In this document: positions 1 through 9,504 of the stretch, piece by piece
Layout: the number at the start of each line of letters is the position of its first letter
Position numbering within the stretch: the stretch's first letter is position 1
Assembly (NCBI GenBank): GCA_024330925.1
Contig: JANDJK010000002.1
Span: 16,016 to 80,015, forward strand
DNA: 64,000 nt
DNA from: Nitrospira sp.
GTDB taxonomy: Bacteria > Nitrospirota > Nitrospiria > Nitrospirales > Nitrospiraceae
Direction: 5' to 3'
Program-made: the position numbers and the translations under genes
Notes under the pieces: generated by a model
What the model was told of the DNA's origin: nothing
The model's database searches: none
The model's input: only the letters and a program-made list of their open reading frames with translations

Positions 1-1
1 G

Positions 2-298
2 CATCATGCACACATTGGCAGCATCATTGGAGAACAATGGGGATTGCCTCAACAAGTGGTTGAAGCTACGCAATACTACAGGGACTATGACCACGCCTCT
101 TCTTTCAGACAGGAATGTCTCCTCACCTGTGTGGCCGATCAGTTGGCGACTCATCTATTGTGTCCCGACGAGGTACCCGAGGCGACATTGCGAAACCATC
201 CGGCTCTTATCGAATTGAATCTTTACCCCAACGACGTCGAGCAGTTGGTCAAGAGCAAAGACAAAGTTTTGACTATTGTCGAATCGATGAACCTATGA
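2..298 (+). CDS. HDOD-domain protein, C-terminal part (5' end outside window)
   Basis: The frame is open from the first bases of the window and ends at TGA 296-298; the start lies upstream. The visible 98 residues begin HHAHIGSIIGEQWGLPQQVV, which resembles the end of HDOD domains, where a 'H..iG..La..WgLP..i..ai..HH' stretch is common, followed by a helical tail. HDOD proteins are non-catalytic relatives of HD phosphohydrolases, often in signalling. The TTG at 44 used in the ORF track is only an internal codon. The last four bases overlap the next start (ATGA), so it is probably translationally coupled to sthA. The family call is moderate because only the end is visible. Confidence 0.55.
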   Translation, partial: HHAHIGSIIGEQWGLPQQVVEATQYYRDYDHASSFRQECLLTCVADQLATHLLCPDEVPEATLRNHPALIELNLYPNDVEQLVKSKDKVLTIVESMNL

Positions 299-1713
299 GT
301 CACTCATACATTTTCGATATCATTGTAATCGGAGCCGGACCCGCTGGCCAAAAGGCCGCAATCCAGGGAGCCAAAGCGGGAAAACGAGTCGCGCTTATCG
401 AGCAAGAGCGCGGTATCGGCGGCAGTTGCGTCTACCGAGGAACCATTCCCAGCAAAACCTTGCGCGAGAGCGCCCTTCAGTTGGACCGACTGCAGCGAGC
501 CTGCAAGGCTTTCAACTTTAGTCTTAAGCAAGACATTCAAATCGCGATGCTTCTTAACCGGCTGGAAGAAGTCGTCAAGGCGCATGACCGGTTCATGAGT
601 CTCCAGCTTCGCCGCAATGGAATCCATCTCTTCCACGGCCGGGCGCGATTCCGCAGCCCCACTGTCATCGAAATGGAAACGGTCGATGGAGGCACGCAAC
701 TCTTTACCGCTCCGATCATCGTGTTAGCCACTGGCTCACGCCCACGAAATCCGACAGACATTCCCATCGATCACGAGCACATCTTGGACAGTGATTCGTT
801 ACTGTCGATGATCTATCTGCCCAAATCCCTTGCGATCATCGGCGGAGGCGTCATCGGTTGTGAATATGCATCGGTTTTTTCCATTCTGGGCACGGCAGTA
901 ACGCTCATTGACCAAGCCCCCCGGCCTCTTCAATTCATGGATCCCGAACTCGTCACCCACTTCCTCGCCGCTTTCGAGTCGAACGGGGGGCGATACCTGG
1001 GAGGGCAGACGATTCGCGATGTCCGATGGGATGGAGCGGCCCATGTCATCACGACGCTGGGAAGCGGGGAAACCATCAGAAGTGAAAAACTGTTGGTGGC
1101 ACTTGGCCGACAAGCCAATCTTGAAGGCCTCAACCTCGGCGCTGCTGGACTCACAACCACTGACAAAGGAACCATACCGGTCAACGCATATTGCCAAACA
1201 GCCATCCCACACATTTACGCCGTTGGCGACATGGTCGGCCCCCCCGCCCTTGCCTCAAAGGCCATGGAGCAGGGACGCAGAGCAGTGCGGCATGCCCTGG
1301 GACTTCCAGTGGGGGACGCCACCTCAACCATTCCAGTGGGTATCTATACCATCCCCGAAATGGCCAGTATCGGCCTAGATGAACAAAGTGCCCGCGAACG
1401 ATACCGAGCCCCTCTAATCGGACGAGCCTACTATGGAGAAGTCGCCCGCGCACAAATCTCCGGTGCGGGTCATGGCCTCCTCAAAATGGTGGCCGATCCA
1501 TCGGGCGAGCGATTGCTGGGCGTACAAGTCGTGGGAGATTCGGCAACGGAATTGGTTCACATCGGGCAGTTGGCCCTTCAACAAGGTGCCACCATCGAAT
1601 CATTTATCGACAATGTGTTCAACTTTCCCACCTACGCTGAGGCGTATCGCATTGCCGCCTTGGATATCTTGGGCCAAGCCTTCAAGATACACACAGTCCC
1701 TGAGGCAGCCTAG
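295..1713 (+). CDS. sthA: Soluble pyridine nucleotide transhydrogenase (Si-specific)
   Basis: FAD-dependent cytoplasmic enzyme that exchanges hydride between NADPH and NAD+. The protein is 472 residues from ATG 295 (MSHSYIFDIIVIGAGPAG); the longer ORF from 115 overlaps the upstream gene and lacks homology-like content. An N-terminal GAGPAG FAD motif, an internal NAD(P) motif IIGGGVIGCEYAS and the AVGDM flavin motif are visible. The active-site loop reads GGSCVYRGTIPSKTLRES: only one of the two redox cysteines of lipoamide dehydrogenase-type enzymes remains, the pattern known for SthA. The C-terminus reads NFPTYAEAYRIAALD, matching SthA's NYPT variant in place of the reductase HPT motif. The ATGA overlap couples it to the HDOD gene. 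Confidence 0.9.
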   Translation: MSHSYIFDIIVIGAGPAGQKAAIQGAKAGKRVALIEQERGIGGSCVYRGTIPSKTLRESALQLDRLQRACKAFNFSLKQDIQIAMLLNRLEEVVKAHDRFMSLQLRRNGIHLFHGRARFRSPTVIEMETVDGGTQLFTAPIIVLATGSRPRNPTDIPIDHEHILDSDSLLSMIYLPKSLAIIGGGVIGCEYASVFSILGTAVTLIDQAPRPLQFMDPELVTHFLAAFESNGGRYLGGQTIRDVRWDGAAHVITTLGSGETIRSEKLLVALGRQANLEGLNLGAAGLTTTDKGTIPVNAYCQTAIPHIYAVGDMVGPPALASKAMEQGRRAVRHALGLPVGDATSTIPVGIYTIPEMASIGLDEQSARERYRAPLIGRAYYGEVARAQISGAGHGLLKMVADPSGERLLGVQVVGDSATELVHIGQLALQQGATIESFIDNVFNFPTYAEAYRIAALDILGQAFKIHTVPEAA

Positions 1714-2186
1714 GGCAACCGCAGCAAGCCAGTTGGTGGCGCCTTCGGGTGCTCACCGCGCAAGTAGCCTCGACTCATGTCCCTGGATCATCATCACTCT
1801 CTCCAATTCGCGGTTCAGTTTCACGGCCCGTTTCACTTGGTCAATGTTGTCTTCGGCAACGGCGTCTTACCCCACAGTTCCCTGTTCGGATGGAGAATAT
1901 TCCGTTCAGTCCCCGGGTGACGAGGCACCAGTATGCACTTAGCCCCTGAGGTGAGGAGCCACGAGCACTCCGTTCACCCGACCAGTGGTGCAGTAGACTG
2001 GCAACAGCTCGTTTGGACTGGAGTTCTTTGATGCGAGTGGGTGGGCCCGGTTCTAACTTCTGATCAACGAACAGGAGCAACAGCCATATAAACGATCCGG
2101 CAAGGACACACGCTCCACCACACCGGTCGGAGCACGCTCTGATTTCATTGAGCCTCTCGTGCACTCACAAGCACGGCGCGCATGTA
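1714..2186. other. 473-bp region between sthA and the M24 peptidase, no convincing gene
   Basis: A 107-codon minus-strand ORF (1841-2164) with one hydrophobic stretch (LAGSFIWLLLLFV) and a 66-codon plus-strand ORF occupy this stretch. Neither has a recognisable domain, good ribosome site or convincing codon pattern. It may be eroded sequence. No terminator, repeat or insertion-sequence end was seen. Confidence 0.4.
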
Positions 2187-3347
2187 TCACTCTCTGTCCA
2201 GTTCAAAGACCTTCGGAAAGGAGGTAAGGTTTCGGCAACCGTCCTTTGTCACCACCACCATGTCTTCAATGCGCACAGCCCCCAGCCCCGGATAATACAG
2301 CCCTGGCTCAACCGTTACGACGTGCCCCTCCTGGAGCAATGAACCGGTTCGGCTGATCCGTGGGGCTTCATGAATATCGAGACCGACGCCGTGGCCCGTC
2401 CCATGAAAATAACCCTGCATTCGACCGTTGACTCTCCCTGTCCGATAACCTGCCTTTTCAAACCGGTCACAAATGCCCTGATGGATCTTTTTGCCATCCG
2501 CCCCATCCTTGATGCGAGCGATGGCTTCTTCCTGGGCATCCTTAACAGTTTGATACAATCGCCGAAGGGCCTTACTCGCAGGTCCCCTGATGACAGTCCG
2601 TGACATATCCGCAAAGTATCGACTGACAGCCGATCGTGGGAACACATCAAAAATGATGGAGCGTCTCGCCGGCAACGGGCCTTCTCCTTCATGATGAGGA
2701 TCACAGGCCTGCTCGCCCCCTGCCACGATGGTATGTTGGGCGATGCAATCCCGTTCCATCAGCTTCATGTTGATCAATTTCTTCACCCGCTCAGACGTAA
2801 GCCGTTCTCCATCTAGCCACAGTTCTCCGTGTTTGATAGTCGAACGGCGCAAGGCTGTTATGGCTGCCGCTACAGCCTCCTCCGTCGCCCGCTGAGTTTC
2901 TTCGATATACCGAATTTCTTCCGACGTCTTCACGGCACGACGTTCATAAAACGGATCTCGCTTGGGTGTCAGCCTGTACCCCAATTCCTGTAATCGCACA
3001 GCATGAACAAATGGAAAATTGGCCGGTACAATTAACGTCTCCACCTTCTGTTTCTTCAAAAACATGTGGACAACGTCAACCGGCGTCGGATCTGCCACGC
3101 CCTGCCGTCTCACCTTCCATTCAAGTTCAGAATAGGACAGGACCCGATCCACCGTCGCCTGAGCCCTGGCACGGTCAAGTTCTAGATCACTCATAATCAG
3201 AATGCGCTCACCTTTGACTTCTAAAAAAATAAACGGATCCGGTGCGATAAACCTGGTCGCATAATACAAATTCGAATCGTGTTCACTCGCAGCAATGAAA
3301 AGAACGGCAGGGTTGGATTTGTCCGATGGAGGCAGGGTCGGCTTCAT
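2187..3347 (-). CDS. M24-family aminopeptidase (Xaa-Pro peptidase-like)
   Basis: A 386-residue metallopeptidase expected to remove N-terminal residues from peptides, often before proline, in the cytoplasm. An N-terminal creatinase-like domain (about 1-140) precedes the pita-bread catalytic domain. Metal-site motifs are visible in order: IIFDVFPRS and FADMSRTVI (two Asp ligands), GTGHGVGLDIHE (His), TVEPGLYY (Glu) and VRIEDMVVV (Glu). The set looks complete, so the enzyme is probably active. No strong Shine-Dalgarno sequence precedes ATG 3347. It stands alone between the sthA gap and the AsmA-like gene. Substrate preference cannot be read from the sequence. Confidence 0.85.
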   Translation of the reverse strand: MKPTLPPSDKSNPAVLFIAASEHDSNLYYATRFIAPDPFIFLEVKGERILIMSDLELDRARAQATVDRVLSYSELEWKVRRQGVADPTPVDVVHMFLKKQKVETLIVPANFPFVHAVRLQELGYRLTPKRDPFYERRAVKTSEEIRYIEETQRATEEAVAAAITALRRSTIKHGELWLDGERLTSERVKKLINMKLMERDCIAQHTIVAGGEQACDPHHEGEGPLPARRSIIFDVFPRSAVSRYFADMSRTVIRGPASKALRRLYQTVKDAQEEAIARIKDGADGKKIHQGICDRFEKAGYRTGRVNGRMQGYFHGTGHGVGLDIHEAPRISRTGSLLQEGHVVTVEPGLYYPGLGAVRIEDMVVVTKDGCRNLTSFPKVFELDRE

Positions 3348-3435
3348 GAAGGAAAGAAATCAACAGACCATGGCACCAGCCTCAGCCTGCTTGGATGCTA
3401 TCATGGAGGTGATGGTCGGTCAAGAAACGACCATC

Positions 3436-6400
3436 CTAGGAATCGGCCTGTTTCGACACTCGTTCGGAATCTAGAGGCGATTCCTCTTGCTCCGGCGCCA
3501 TCAAATCGATTGGCATAGTGAGGGAATTGACGAGCACATCGACTGCGAGTTGGGCCAGACCCGACAAGCCTGACGCAAACGATTTGACCGGCAGGTAGGT
3601 AACGTCAGGCCGACGAAGAGGTCCCTTCACCGCAAAAATCGCGGTGGCTATCCCCATCCGCTCACCCGCAAAGATTCGTCCGAACAGAGGGATTGTCTGG
3701 AGAAATTGAGAATAAGACCCAAAAGGGCTCACCGCTGTGACGCAATCGAGATGATCGGCCGGCACATCATACCCACCAGCCCCTGTGATTTTCAAAATCG
3801 GACTGCTGACGATGAGATTGTCCGTTTCCACCAGACCATCAGTCACAGTAACGGTGGCGGTGATGGTGTCGTAGGGCAAGCCTTCTTTTTCCAAATCCAC
3901 CTTCCCTTGGAGCACCGCCGGCAGATTCAAAAGACTCAGAATCTTCCAGATGATGCGCTCGTTCGATTTCAAAATGCGCCCGTTTTGGAGCAGCATCTCT
4001 ATTCTTCCATTAAGAGAGGAGGCAATCCCTTGTGGATTGCGCCCATGGCCTCTCAGGGAACCACTGAGGCGCGCAATCCCGCTTACGCCATGGGCATCCT
4101 CGGCGTCAGTCAATTGGAGCACCGCCTCAACGGGGAAACCGGTAGCGCGAAACGATGCGGCCACCTCCGCCGGTAATTTCTGCGGGAGTTGCACCACAAG
4201 CCGACCCGCGATTTGTCCGCTTCGCGAGTCGCTGGCAATCCGATCGACGTCGATCACACCATCCTGGACGGTGAGACGAGCCACCAGCGCCCCCAATGCC
4301 AGACGTTCATAGTGGCCGTCCGCAATGGTCACCGACATAGTTGTCTGTGCAGTGGCCGCAAGCTTTTCAAAAAACTCCCGAATGGGCGACCGTTCTCCTC
4401 GTGGAACCAGCAAGCTCAGATCGAACCGGTTTGATTCGATTTTGCCAGTAATCGCCGGCTTTGCCTCCCAGTTTTTGACGAGGGCTTCGATCGCGATATC
4501 ACTATCCAGAACCTTAAATGACAACCGTTTGATCTCGGCACCATTGCGCAGCAATTTGACTCGCGCGTACAAATCTCGTAGGTGGCCGTCCTTTCCGATA
4601 CCGGTCACTGTCGCCAGGCCATTGGTCAGGGCTAACCACCCTGTTACCCGCCAGGATCTCCAATCCGTTCCTTTGCCCTTAATATCAAGCGAGAGTTCCG
4701 CATTGCCTGCCTCCAGACCACCTTTGGCAATCCATTCCGGTAAACGGGAGAGGGAGACCGTGCCCGTTGCAATTGATACATCGGCACTAAATGAATCCTT
4801 CAGCATTAGACGCCCCCTCACCGATACATGAAGCGAGGGCACGATCAGCTCCAGTTGACTCAGCAGCAGGCCGCCGGCCTGGGTAATGTCTCCTTCAAAT
4901 TCAAGGGTCGCTGGCGCGCCAACTGGCTTTTCCCCCACCCACGGAACCCCCATCTTCACCTGGTCCAAGACCACCAGGCCACGCAGATGCGGAGCCGCAG
5001 CGGCACCAAACAACTTGGCCCTGGCAACCAACTGCCCCTCCACCGTATTTCCGGGCGACTTGCCTGCAAGGGCACGGACGATCTCTGCGGCCGGCCCACT
5101 GACTTCTATCAGCACATCCTGCAAGGCCCTCGATTCCCCTCCCGTCATTGTCCCCTGAACATTAATCAGGGCCTCCCCTACATGCCCCCTCACTCCCTCC
5201 ACCTGAATTTCTTGGCCTTTGAGCACCACCCGCCCCTGAAGCTCCGTCAGTCGGTCAGGCAACGACGGATGAGAGAGGCTAACGGCATGCGCAACAATCT
5301 CCCCGCCTGTCAATGATAGTCCGTCTCCCTTCCCCAGAAATCCGGCCAAGCGAAACGTCTGCTCAACTGATCCTTCGATTTCCTGCGCATTGGCTAACAG
5401 GCGACCCAGAAACTCCACCTGGGACGTTTTATTGAAGGTGTCCACCAATTGAGCCGCGCTCGTTTCTCCTGAAACTTCCAACTCTAACCACGGCCCAGCC
5501 TCCACAAACGAGAGCACCGCCTTCCCATTTCTGAGATGCATAGCTCCATAGGTCCCACTGATGCCCGTGGCTCTGATCCGCCCAGGCTCCACCACCAGAT
5601 CACAGGTGATAGCTTTCGCCAAGACACGATCGCGACCAATGACCCCTTGAGCGTCCTGCACATGAAACGCTCCAGCGAGTGACAGATGTGCGTTTTCAGC
5701 AGACACCCCAGTCAACGTCGCGTTGACGACTTGAACGTTTCCTTGGATGTGCCACTCTGCTAGTAATGCAGCTAGTCCCGGATCAATCCATTCAGCCAGA
5801 ACAACCGACATCGCCGGAGACACCGGCACCATCGAAGTGCTGAACGTCAGCGACAATGCCGGCTGCTCTGTCAAAAGACCAGACAGGCTCGCTTTCCCCG
5901 TTACGGTCGCCTCGTTCACCTTTGCGGCTAGGTCGGACAACAAGAGGTCGTATCCGACCATACCGGGCCGTACTTGTACTGCGCCATGCAAGGAGGCTGT
6001 TCCCTCTACAGACGTCGGCACCGAGAAGAATCCCAGAAAATCAGCGAGCGCCTTTACGTCAAGGAGTACGACATCTAGCTGGCCATCGAAGTGAACAGAC
6101 GGCAAGGGCGATGAGCTATTCTCGTCGGCCAGCGGTACTCGCTCCTTGGTCAGATTCACAGTTCCGTTGAGGGACAAGGCCAGAGGTCCTTGGGCCTTGG
6201 GCCGGCCAATGGCCATACGAAGATCTGCGACTTCTCGATCGGGATGCAAAAGGAAGGTTGCTTCCACCTGATCCAGTGTGATGGAGCGAGAACTACCAGG
6301 CTCCACTTCATCAATTACTGTCAAGGTTCCATTAGTCAGGATCACCTCTTGAATGGTGAACAAGCCTTCTCCAGCCTCTAATGGCCAACCTTGAGACTCT

Positions 6401-6798
6401 CCCCCCCCAGTGGCAGCCAACACGTTCCACTGCGTCCTGGCCCTCCGCCTGAGTGTCACGGTGGGCTCTTCCATCTGAAGTCGTTTCCCCACAAGGCGTT
6501 GACGGAGAAGTGGAAACAGCCTCACCACCAGATCAACTCGCTTCGCCCTTATCAGCACCTGATCTGAGTCTGACTCATAGATTCTCAGATCCGACATTTG
6601 GAGGCGAGGGCTGGGGAAAACGATGAACTGGACGTCTCTCAGATCAACCGTTCGCCCAAACGTAGCTTCCAGTTGTTGCAACACCAAACCTTTGAGAGAT
6701 TGTGCACTGGTCAGCAACGTGACAAACAAAACGAGGACCGCACTGATGAGAATGGTCAGGACAAGGACAACACCCTGCGTCGCTCGACGAGAAACCAC
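3436..6798 (-). CDS. AsmA-like / YhdP-type large envelope protein
   Basis: An 1120-residue protein with a single N-terminal membrane segment (GVVLVLTILISAVLVLFVTLL) followed by a long, beta-rich repetitive body. AsmA-family proteins are bridge-like proteins thought to help move lipids between inner and outer membrane. The first 130 residues (FGRTVDLRDVQFIVFPSPRLQMSDLRI) match the AsmA N-terminal pattern, and the end (PLFGRIFAGERMGIATAIFAVKGPLRRPDVTYLPV) matches the AsmA-like C-terminal domain. The start is GTG 6798 behind GGGGGG. It lies directly after the fliW end but beyond a hairpin terminator, so it is probably not part of the flagellar unit. Confidence 0.8.
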   Translation of the reverse strand: MVSRRATQGVVLVLTILISAVLVLFVTLLTSAQSLKGLVLQQLEATFGRTVDLRDVQFIVFPSPRLQMSDLRIYESDSDQVLIRAKRVDLVVRLFPLLRQRLVGKRLQMEEPTVTLRRRARTQWNVLAATGGGESQGWPLEAGEGLFTIQEVILTNGTLTVIDEVEPGSSRSITLDQVEATFLLHPDREVADLRMAIGRPKAQGPLALSLNGTVNLTKERVPLADENSSSPLPSVHFDGQLDVVLLDVKALADFLGFFSVPTSVEGTASLHGAVQVRPGMVGYDLLLSDLAAKVNEATVTGKASLSGLLTEQPALSLTFSTSMVPVSPAMSVVLAEWIDPGLAALLAEWHIQGNVQVVNATLTGVSAENAHLSLAGAFHVQDAQGVIGRDRVLAKAITCDLVVEPGRIRATGISGTYGAMHLRNGKAVLSFVEAGPWLELEVSGETSAAQLVDTFNKTSQVEFLGRLLANAQEIEGSVEQTFRLAGFLGKGDGLSLTGGEIVAHAVSLSHPSLPDRLTELQGRVVLKGQEIQVEGVRGHVGEALINVQGTMTGGESRALQDVLIEVSGPAAEIVRALAGKSPGNTVEGQLVARAKLFGAAAAPHLRGLVVLDQVKMGVPWVGEKPVGAPATLEFEGDITQAGGLLLSQLELIVPSLHVSVRGRLMLKDSFSADVSIATGTVSLSRLPEWIAKGGLEAGNAELSLDIKGKGTDWRSWRVTGWLALTNGLATVTGIGKDGHLRDLYARVKLLRNGAEIKRLSFKVLDSDIAIEALVKNWEAKPAITGKIESNRFDLSLLVPRGERSPIREFFEKLAATAQTTMSVTIADGHYERLALGALVARLTVQDGVIDVDRIASDSRSGQIAGRLVVQLPQKLPAEVAASFRATGFPVEAVLQLTDAEDAHGVSGIARLSGSLRGHGRNPQGIASSLNGRIEMLLQNGRILKSNERIIWKILSLLNLPAVLQGKVDLEKEGLPYDTITATVTVTDGLVETDNLIVSSPILKITGAGGYDVPADHLDCVTAVSPFGSYSQFLQTIPLFGRIFAGERMGIATAIFAVKGPLRRPDVTYLPVKSFASGLSGLAQLAVDVLVNSLTMPIDLMAPEQEESPLDSERVSKQADS

Positions 6799-6872
6799 GC
6801 ACCCCCCGTTGTGAAAACCACCCCGAGAAAACAGTCCAGTGGCATCTTACCGAAAGGACAGGGATAAATCTA

Positions 6873-6898
6873 GAAACCCCCTTGAATGAAGGAGTTTC
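6873..6898 (-). terminator. Candidate rho-independent terminator after fliW
   Basis: Read on the minus strand, GAAACTCCTT and AAGGGGGTTTC form a stem of about ten pairs with one bulge around a short loop, 20 bases after the fliW stop, followed by a modest T-rich stretch (TAGATTTATC). It would end the flgM-fliW unit. The T tract is weak, so it may be only partly effective. Confidence 0.45.
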
Positions 6899-6916
6899 CA
6901 CCATACCGTTTTGTTC

Positions 6917-7399
6917 TTATGAGCAGCCCTGGGAAACAACAACTTTTGCAGCCCCAGCAACAACTGGTGCCGGAAGGGGAAACAGCGGATGTCGGACGGG
7001 ATATTCCGCTGACAAGACCACTTGTTTACCAAGTCTAGTACGAGGATTGATCACCAACGGCCCTCTGAGATTGGCAGTGATGCAACGGGGATCCTCTGAT
7101 GGAATCGTCAAAAGCACAGCCACAGACAGGGGCTCACCCCTCTTGCCTTGGATTTCGGCCAACGTTTCATCAGAAACCTCGATGCAATACTCTTTCCCCA
7201 TAAACAGATCGGGGTCCAAAATAACAAACGCCAGTCCCGCCTCATCGAGAGACTGAAGCCACTGAAAAGGGGCTTCCGTGTCATGATCAAGGATTACGTA
7301 CCGCCGATGGTCGGGAAATCCCAAGAGACCGGACGGAAACGTCAGTACCTGTTCCTCGGTAATCTCAAACGTCCCAAACCGGGTGGACGAACACTTCAT
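6917..7399 (-). CDS. fliW: Flagellar assembly factor FliW
   Basis: A 160-residue cytoplasmic protein that, in studied bacteria, binds both flagellin and CsrA, releasing CsrA when flagellin builds up. The family's start is clear: MKCSSTRFGTFEITEEQVLTFPSGLLGFP, with the characteristic FPxGLLGF stretch and later LLTIPSEDP and TANLRGPLVIN. The ribosome site AGAGGAAGCT precedes ATG 7399. It is eight bases downstream of csrA, the usual pairing for the FliW-CsrA switch, and is the last gene of the flgM-flgN-flgK-flgL-csrA-fliW unit. The length is normal. Confidence 0.95.
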   Translation of the reverse strand: MKCSSTRFGTFEITEEQVLTFPSGLLGFPDHRRYVILDHDTEAPFQWLQSLDEAGLAFVILDPDLFMGKEYCIEVSDETLAEIQGKRGEPLSVAVLLTIPSEDPRCITANLRGPLVINPRTRLGKQVVLSAEYPVRHPLFPLPAPVVAGAAKVVVSQGCS

Positions 7400-7407
7400 A
7401 GCTTCCT

Positions 7408-7659
7408 CTATCGTCCTCGTCTCTGACCCACTGTTCTTTGCAGGAGGGGCTGAAAGGCTTCGACCGGCACAACACCGGTTTGCGCCGCCAAGTGATTCTC
7501 TCGAAGAATTCGAGCGTACACTTCATCACGATGAACGGGGATATGAGGCGGAGCCTCGATTCCCAAACGAACCTGCCCATCTCTCATCCCCAGAACGATC
7601 ACCCTAATATCTGGCCCTATGGTCACACCTTCTCCCCGTCGGCGGGTTAGAACCAGCAT
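7408..7659 (-). CDS. csrA: Carbon storage / translational regulator CsrA
   Basis: A small RNA-binding dimer that blocks ribosome access to target mRNAs, typically at GGA motifs. The core MLVLTRRRGEGVTIGPDIRV and the VHRDEVYARI segment contain the RNA-binding positions near both ends (L4, R6 and the R of VHR). At 83 residues it is some 20 longer than many homologues because of a C-terminal tail rich in Gln and Arg. The leader contains several GGA motifs (TTGTTGGAACAATTGTTGG, GGGGGACA), one set near its own start, compatible with autocontrol. It lies between flgL and fliW, linking it to flagellin control. Confidence 0.95.
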   Translation of the reverse strand: MLVLTRRRGEGVTIGPDIRVIVLGMRDGQVRLGIEAPPHIPVHRDEVYARILRENHLAAQTGVVPVEAFQPLLQRTVGQRRGR

Positions 7660-7723
7660 GGCGACTGTCCCCCAACAATTGTTCCAACACGAACAGGCCG
7701 AAGATGTTCCTCCATGGACATCA

Positions 7724-9490
7724 TCATCGCAAGTATCGAAGAAGCGAATTATCGAACACCTGGGTTAATGTGCGTCCGGCGGCTTCGACCGCATACTGCT
7801 GCAACAGCAGATCCGAGATCGCCTTCGCCAAGTCAATATCTTCCGTCCGGGAAAGTAGTTCCGTGTAGAACCCCTTCGCGCTTTCCAACTGATCCGCACC
7901 AACTGCCAACCGATTGGCCAATGCCCCCACTTCGCCCATCAGGCTACCGATATGCGAAATTCCATCGTTGAGCCCCCCCAACGCCTCAGTAATGCCCATC
8001 CGATCATTGCCCCGTAAGGCGCGAATCAACTGTTTCACGGAGGCAAAGATATCGGTGCCCGTCGCGGCAAATACGCGGCTTCCCGGCAGGTTCGTTTGCA
8101 CGGTGTGGCCGAACCCTACATCGATCGGTTGGAGCTCGCCATCCCCTTGATATTGCATCCCTGTCACGATGGCAAACAGATCGCCGGCCGCTGGCGTCCC
8201 CAATCCGTCGGTTATCGTCAGCTTGATTCCATCCACCACGACAGCGTGGCCAGACAGATATGGTTGGTTGGCCGCCACCGTCTTGGGCACCAGACTGACA
8301 TCAAATTGATCTCCTGTTTGAGGCCCCCCTCCTTCGCCGGTGGTCAGCACAACCCGTAAGCCATCAAATTCAATGGGTGCACCAGCCACAAACACATTAC
8401 CCGACGAAACGGTAGTACCAGCCGTCACATCGAAGACGGAATACTGGGTGGGTGAGGTAAATTGGATCCGGTACTGATGCAACGTCAGCAAGGGGGGATC
8501 GGTCACACCAGCATCACGCACTCGCACACCTCCTGTATTGGTCGCACCAGCCGAAACAGTCACGGGAACAGTGACATTTAACACCTCATAGGTGGAAGCA
8601 CTCGTAAAGCGAATGACATAATCGTCTAGCGTTACGGCATTAGGATCCACCACCCTTCCCTGACTAGCCACTGCCCCTCCGGTATTACTCGATCGTGGGC
8701 TGACAGTCGCGGTCAACGCAAAGGGTACCTCACCCGTCGTCATGCTGCCTCCATCAAACCCCAGCGTTGTCCGACTCGAACCCCCGACGACTGATACCTG
8801 CGAAACGGGCCCATATGAATCGGAGGCGATCACCAACCGATCGCCATCAAACGTGACCGTTACACGTTTACCAGCACTGGCCAACGTGACATCCGCATTG
8901 ATCCGGCTTTGGAGCCGGCTCGCCAGTTCACTGCCTGTCAGCGACTCGGTTCCGGACGTGAGATCAATGGTGCCGGATAGGATCCCATCAACCTCCACGA
9001 TCAACGTATCGTTACTACCATCGATCAGAGAAATGGGGGTGGTAATAGGCAAACTCGTCGCCCTCCCATGGGTGCTGCTGCCCGTGAAAATCGGGTGACC
9101 ATTCAAATCAGTATTGGCCAACAGGTGGAGCTGCGCGAACAGTTGTTGGACTTCTGCGGCGCCCATCATCCGTTCGGCCACGCCGTTCGTGTCACTGCGA
9201 AATTGAACGGCTAGTTGCTGAAGACGCGACAGGGTCCCCGACACGCTTTGCAACGTCTGATCGGAGAGATCTAGACGTGTCTTCCCCACGCTGATGTTCC
9301 GCAACCGCTGATCGATATCGGCAAGGGACACCCGATAGTGCGATACTCGGTGAAAAACACTCGGCTCATCGGACGCTCGACGCACCGCCTTGCCGGTAGA
9401 AACCTGTTGTTGGAGTTCCCACAAACGAGCGCGAGCACGCTGCAAATTGTCACTCAGCAGGCCAAAGATGTGTGCTTCGGTGACACGCAT
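7724..9490 (-). CDS. flgL: Flagellar hook-associated protein 3, enlarged
   Basis: The hook-filament junction protein, exported through the flagellar type III apparatus. The N-terminus (MRVTEAHIFGLLSDNLQRARARLWELQQQVSTGKAVRRASDEP) is typical of FlgL and flagellin, and the C-terminal helix (LAKAISDLLLQQYAVEAAGRTLTQVFDNSLLRYL) ends as expected. At 588 residues it is about twice the usual length of roughly 300. The extra middle holds an IN-like module at residues 155-247 that also occurs in FlgK here, and a tandem pair at about 285-315 and 335-365 (DDYVIRFTSASTYEVLNVT / HQYRIQFTSPTQYSVFDVT). The ribosome site GAGAGGCACCCT precedes ATG 9490; flgK ends 14 bases upstream. Confidence 0.93.
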   Translation of the reverse strand: MRVTEAHIFGLLSDNLQRARARLWELQQQVSTGKAVRRASDEPSVFHRVSHYRVSLADIDQRLRNISVGKTRLDLSDQTLQSVSGTLSRLQQLAVQFRSDTNGVAERMMGAAEVQQLFAQLHLLANTDLNGHPIFTGSSTHGRATSLPITTPISLIDGSNDTLIVEVDGILSGTIDLTSGTESLTGSELASRLQSRINADVTLASAGKRVTVTFDGDRLVIASDSYGPVSQVSVVGGSSRTTLGFDGGSMTTGEVPFALTATVSPRSSNTGGAVASQGRVVDPNAVTLDDYVIRFTSASTYEVLNVTVPVTVSAGATNTGGVRVRDAGVTDPPLLTLHQYRIQFTSPTQYSVFDVTAGTTVSSGNVFVAGAPIEFDGLRVVLTTGEGGGPQTGDQFDVSLVPKTVAANQPYLSGHAVVVDGIKLTITDGLGTPAAGDLFAIVTGMQYQGDGELQPIDVGFGHTVQTNLPGSRVFAATGTDIFASVKQLIRALRGNDRMGITEALGGLNDGISHIGSLMGEVGALANRLAVGADQLESAKGFYTELLSRTEDIDLAKAISDLLLQQYAVEAAGRTLTQVFDNSLLRYLR

Positions 9491-9504
9491 AGGGTGCCTC
9501 TCAA

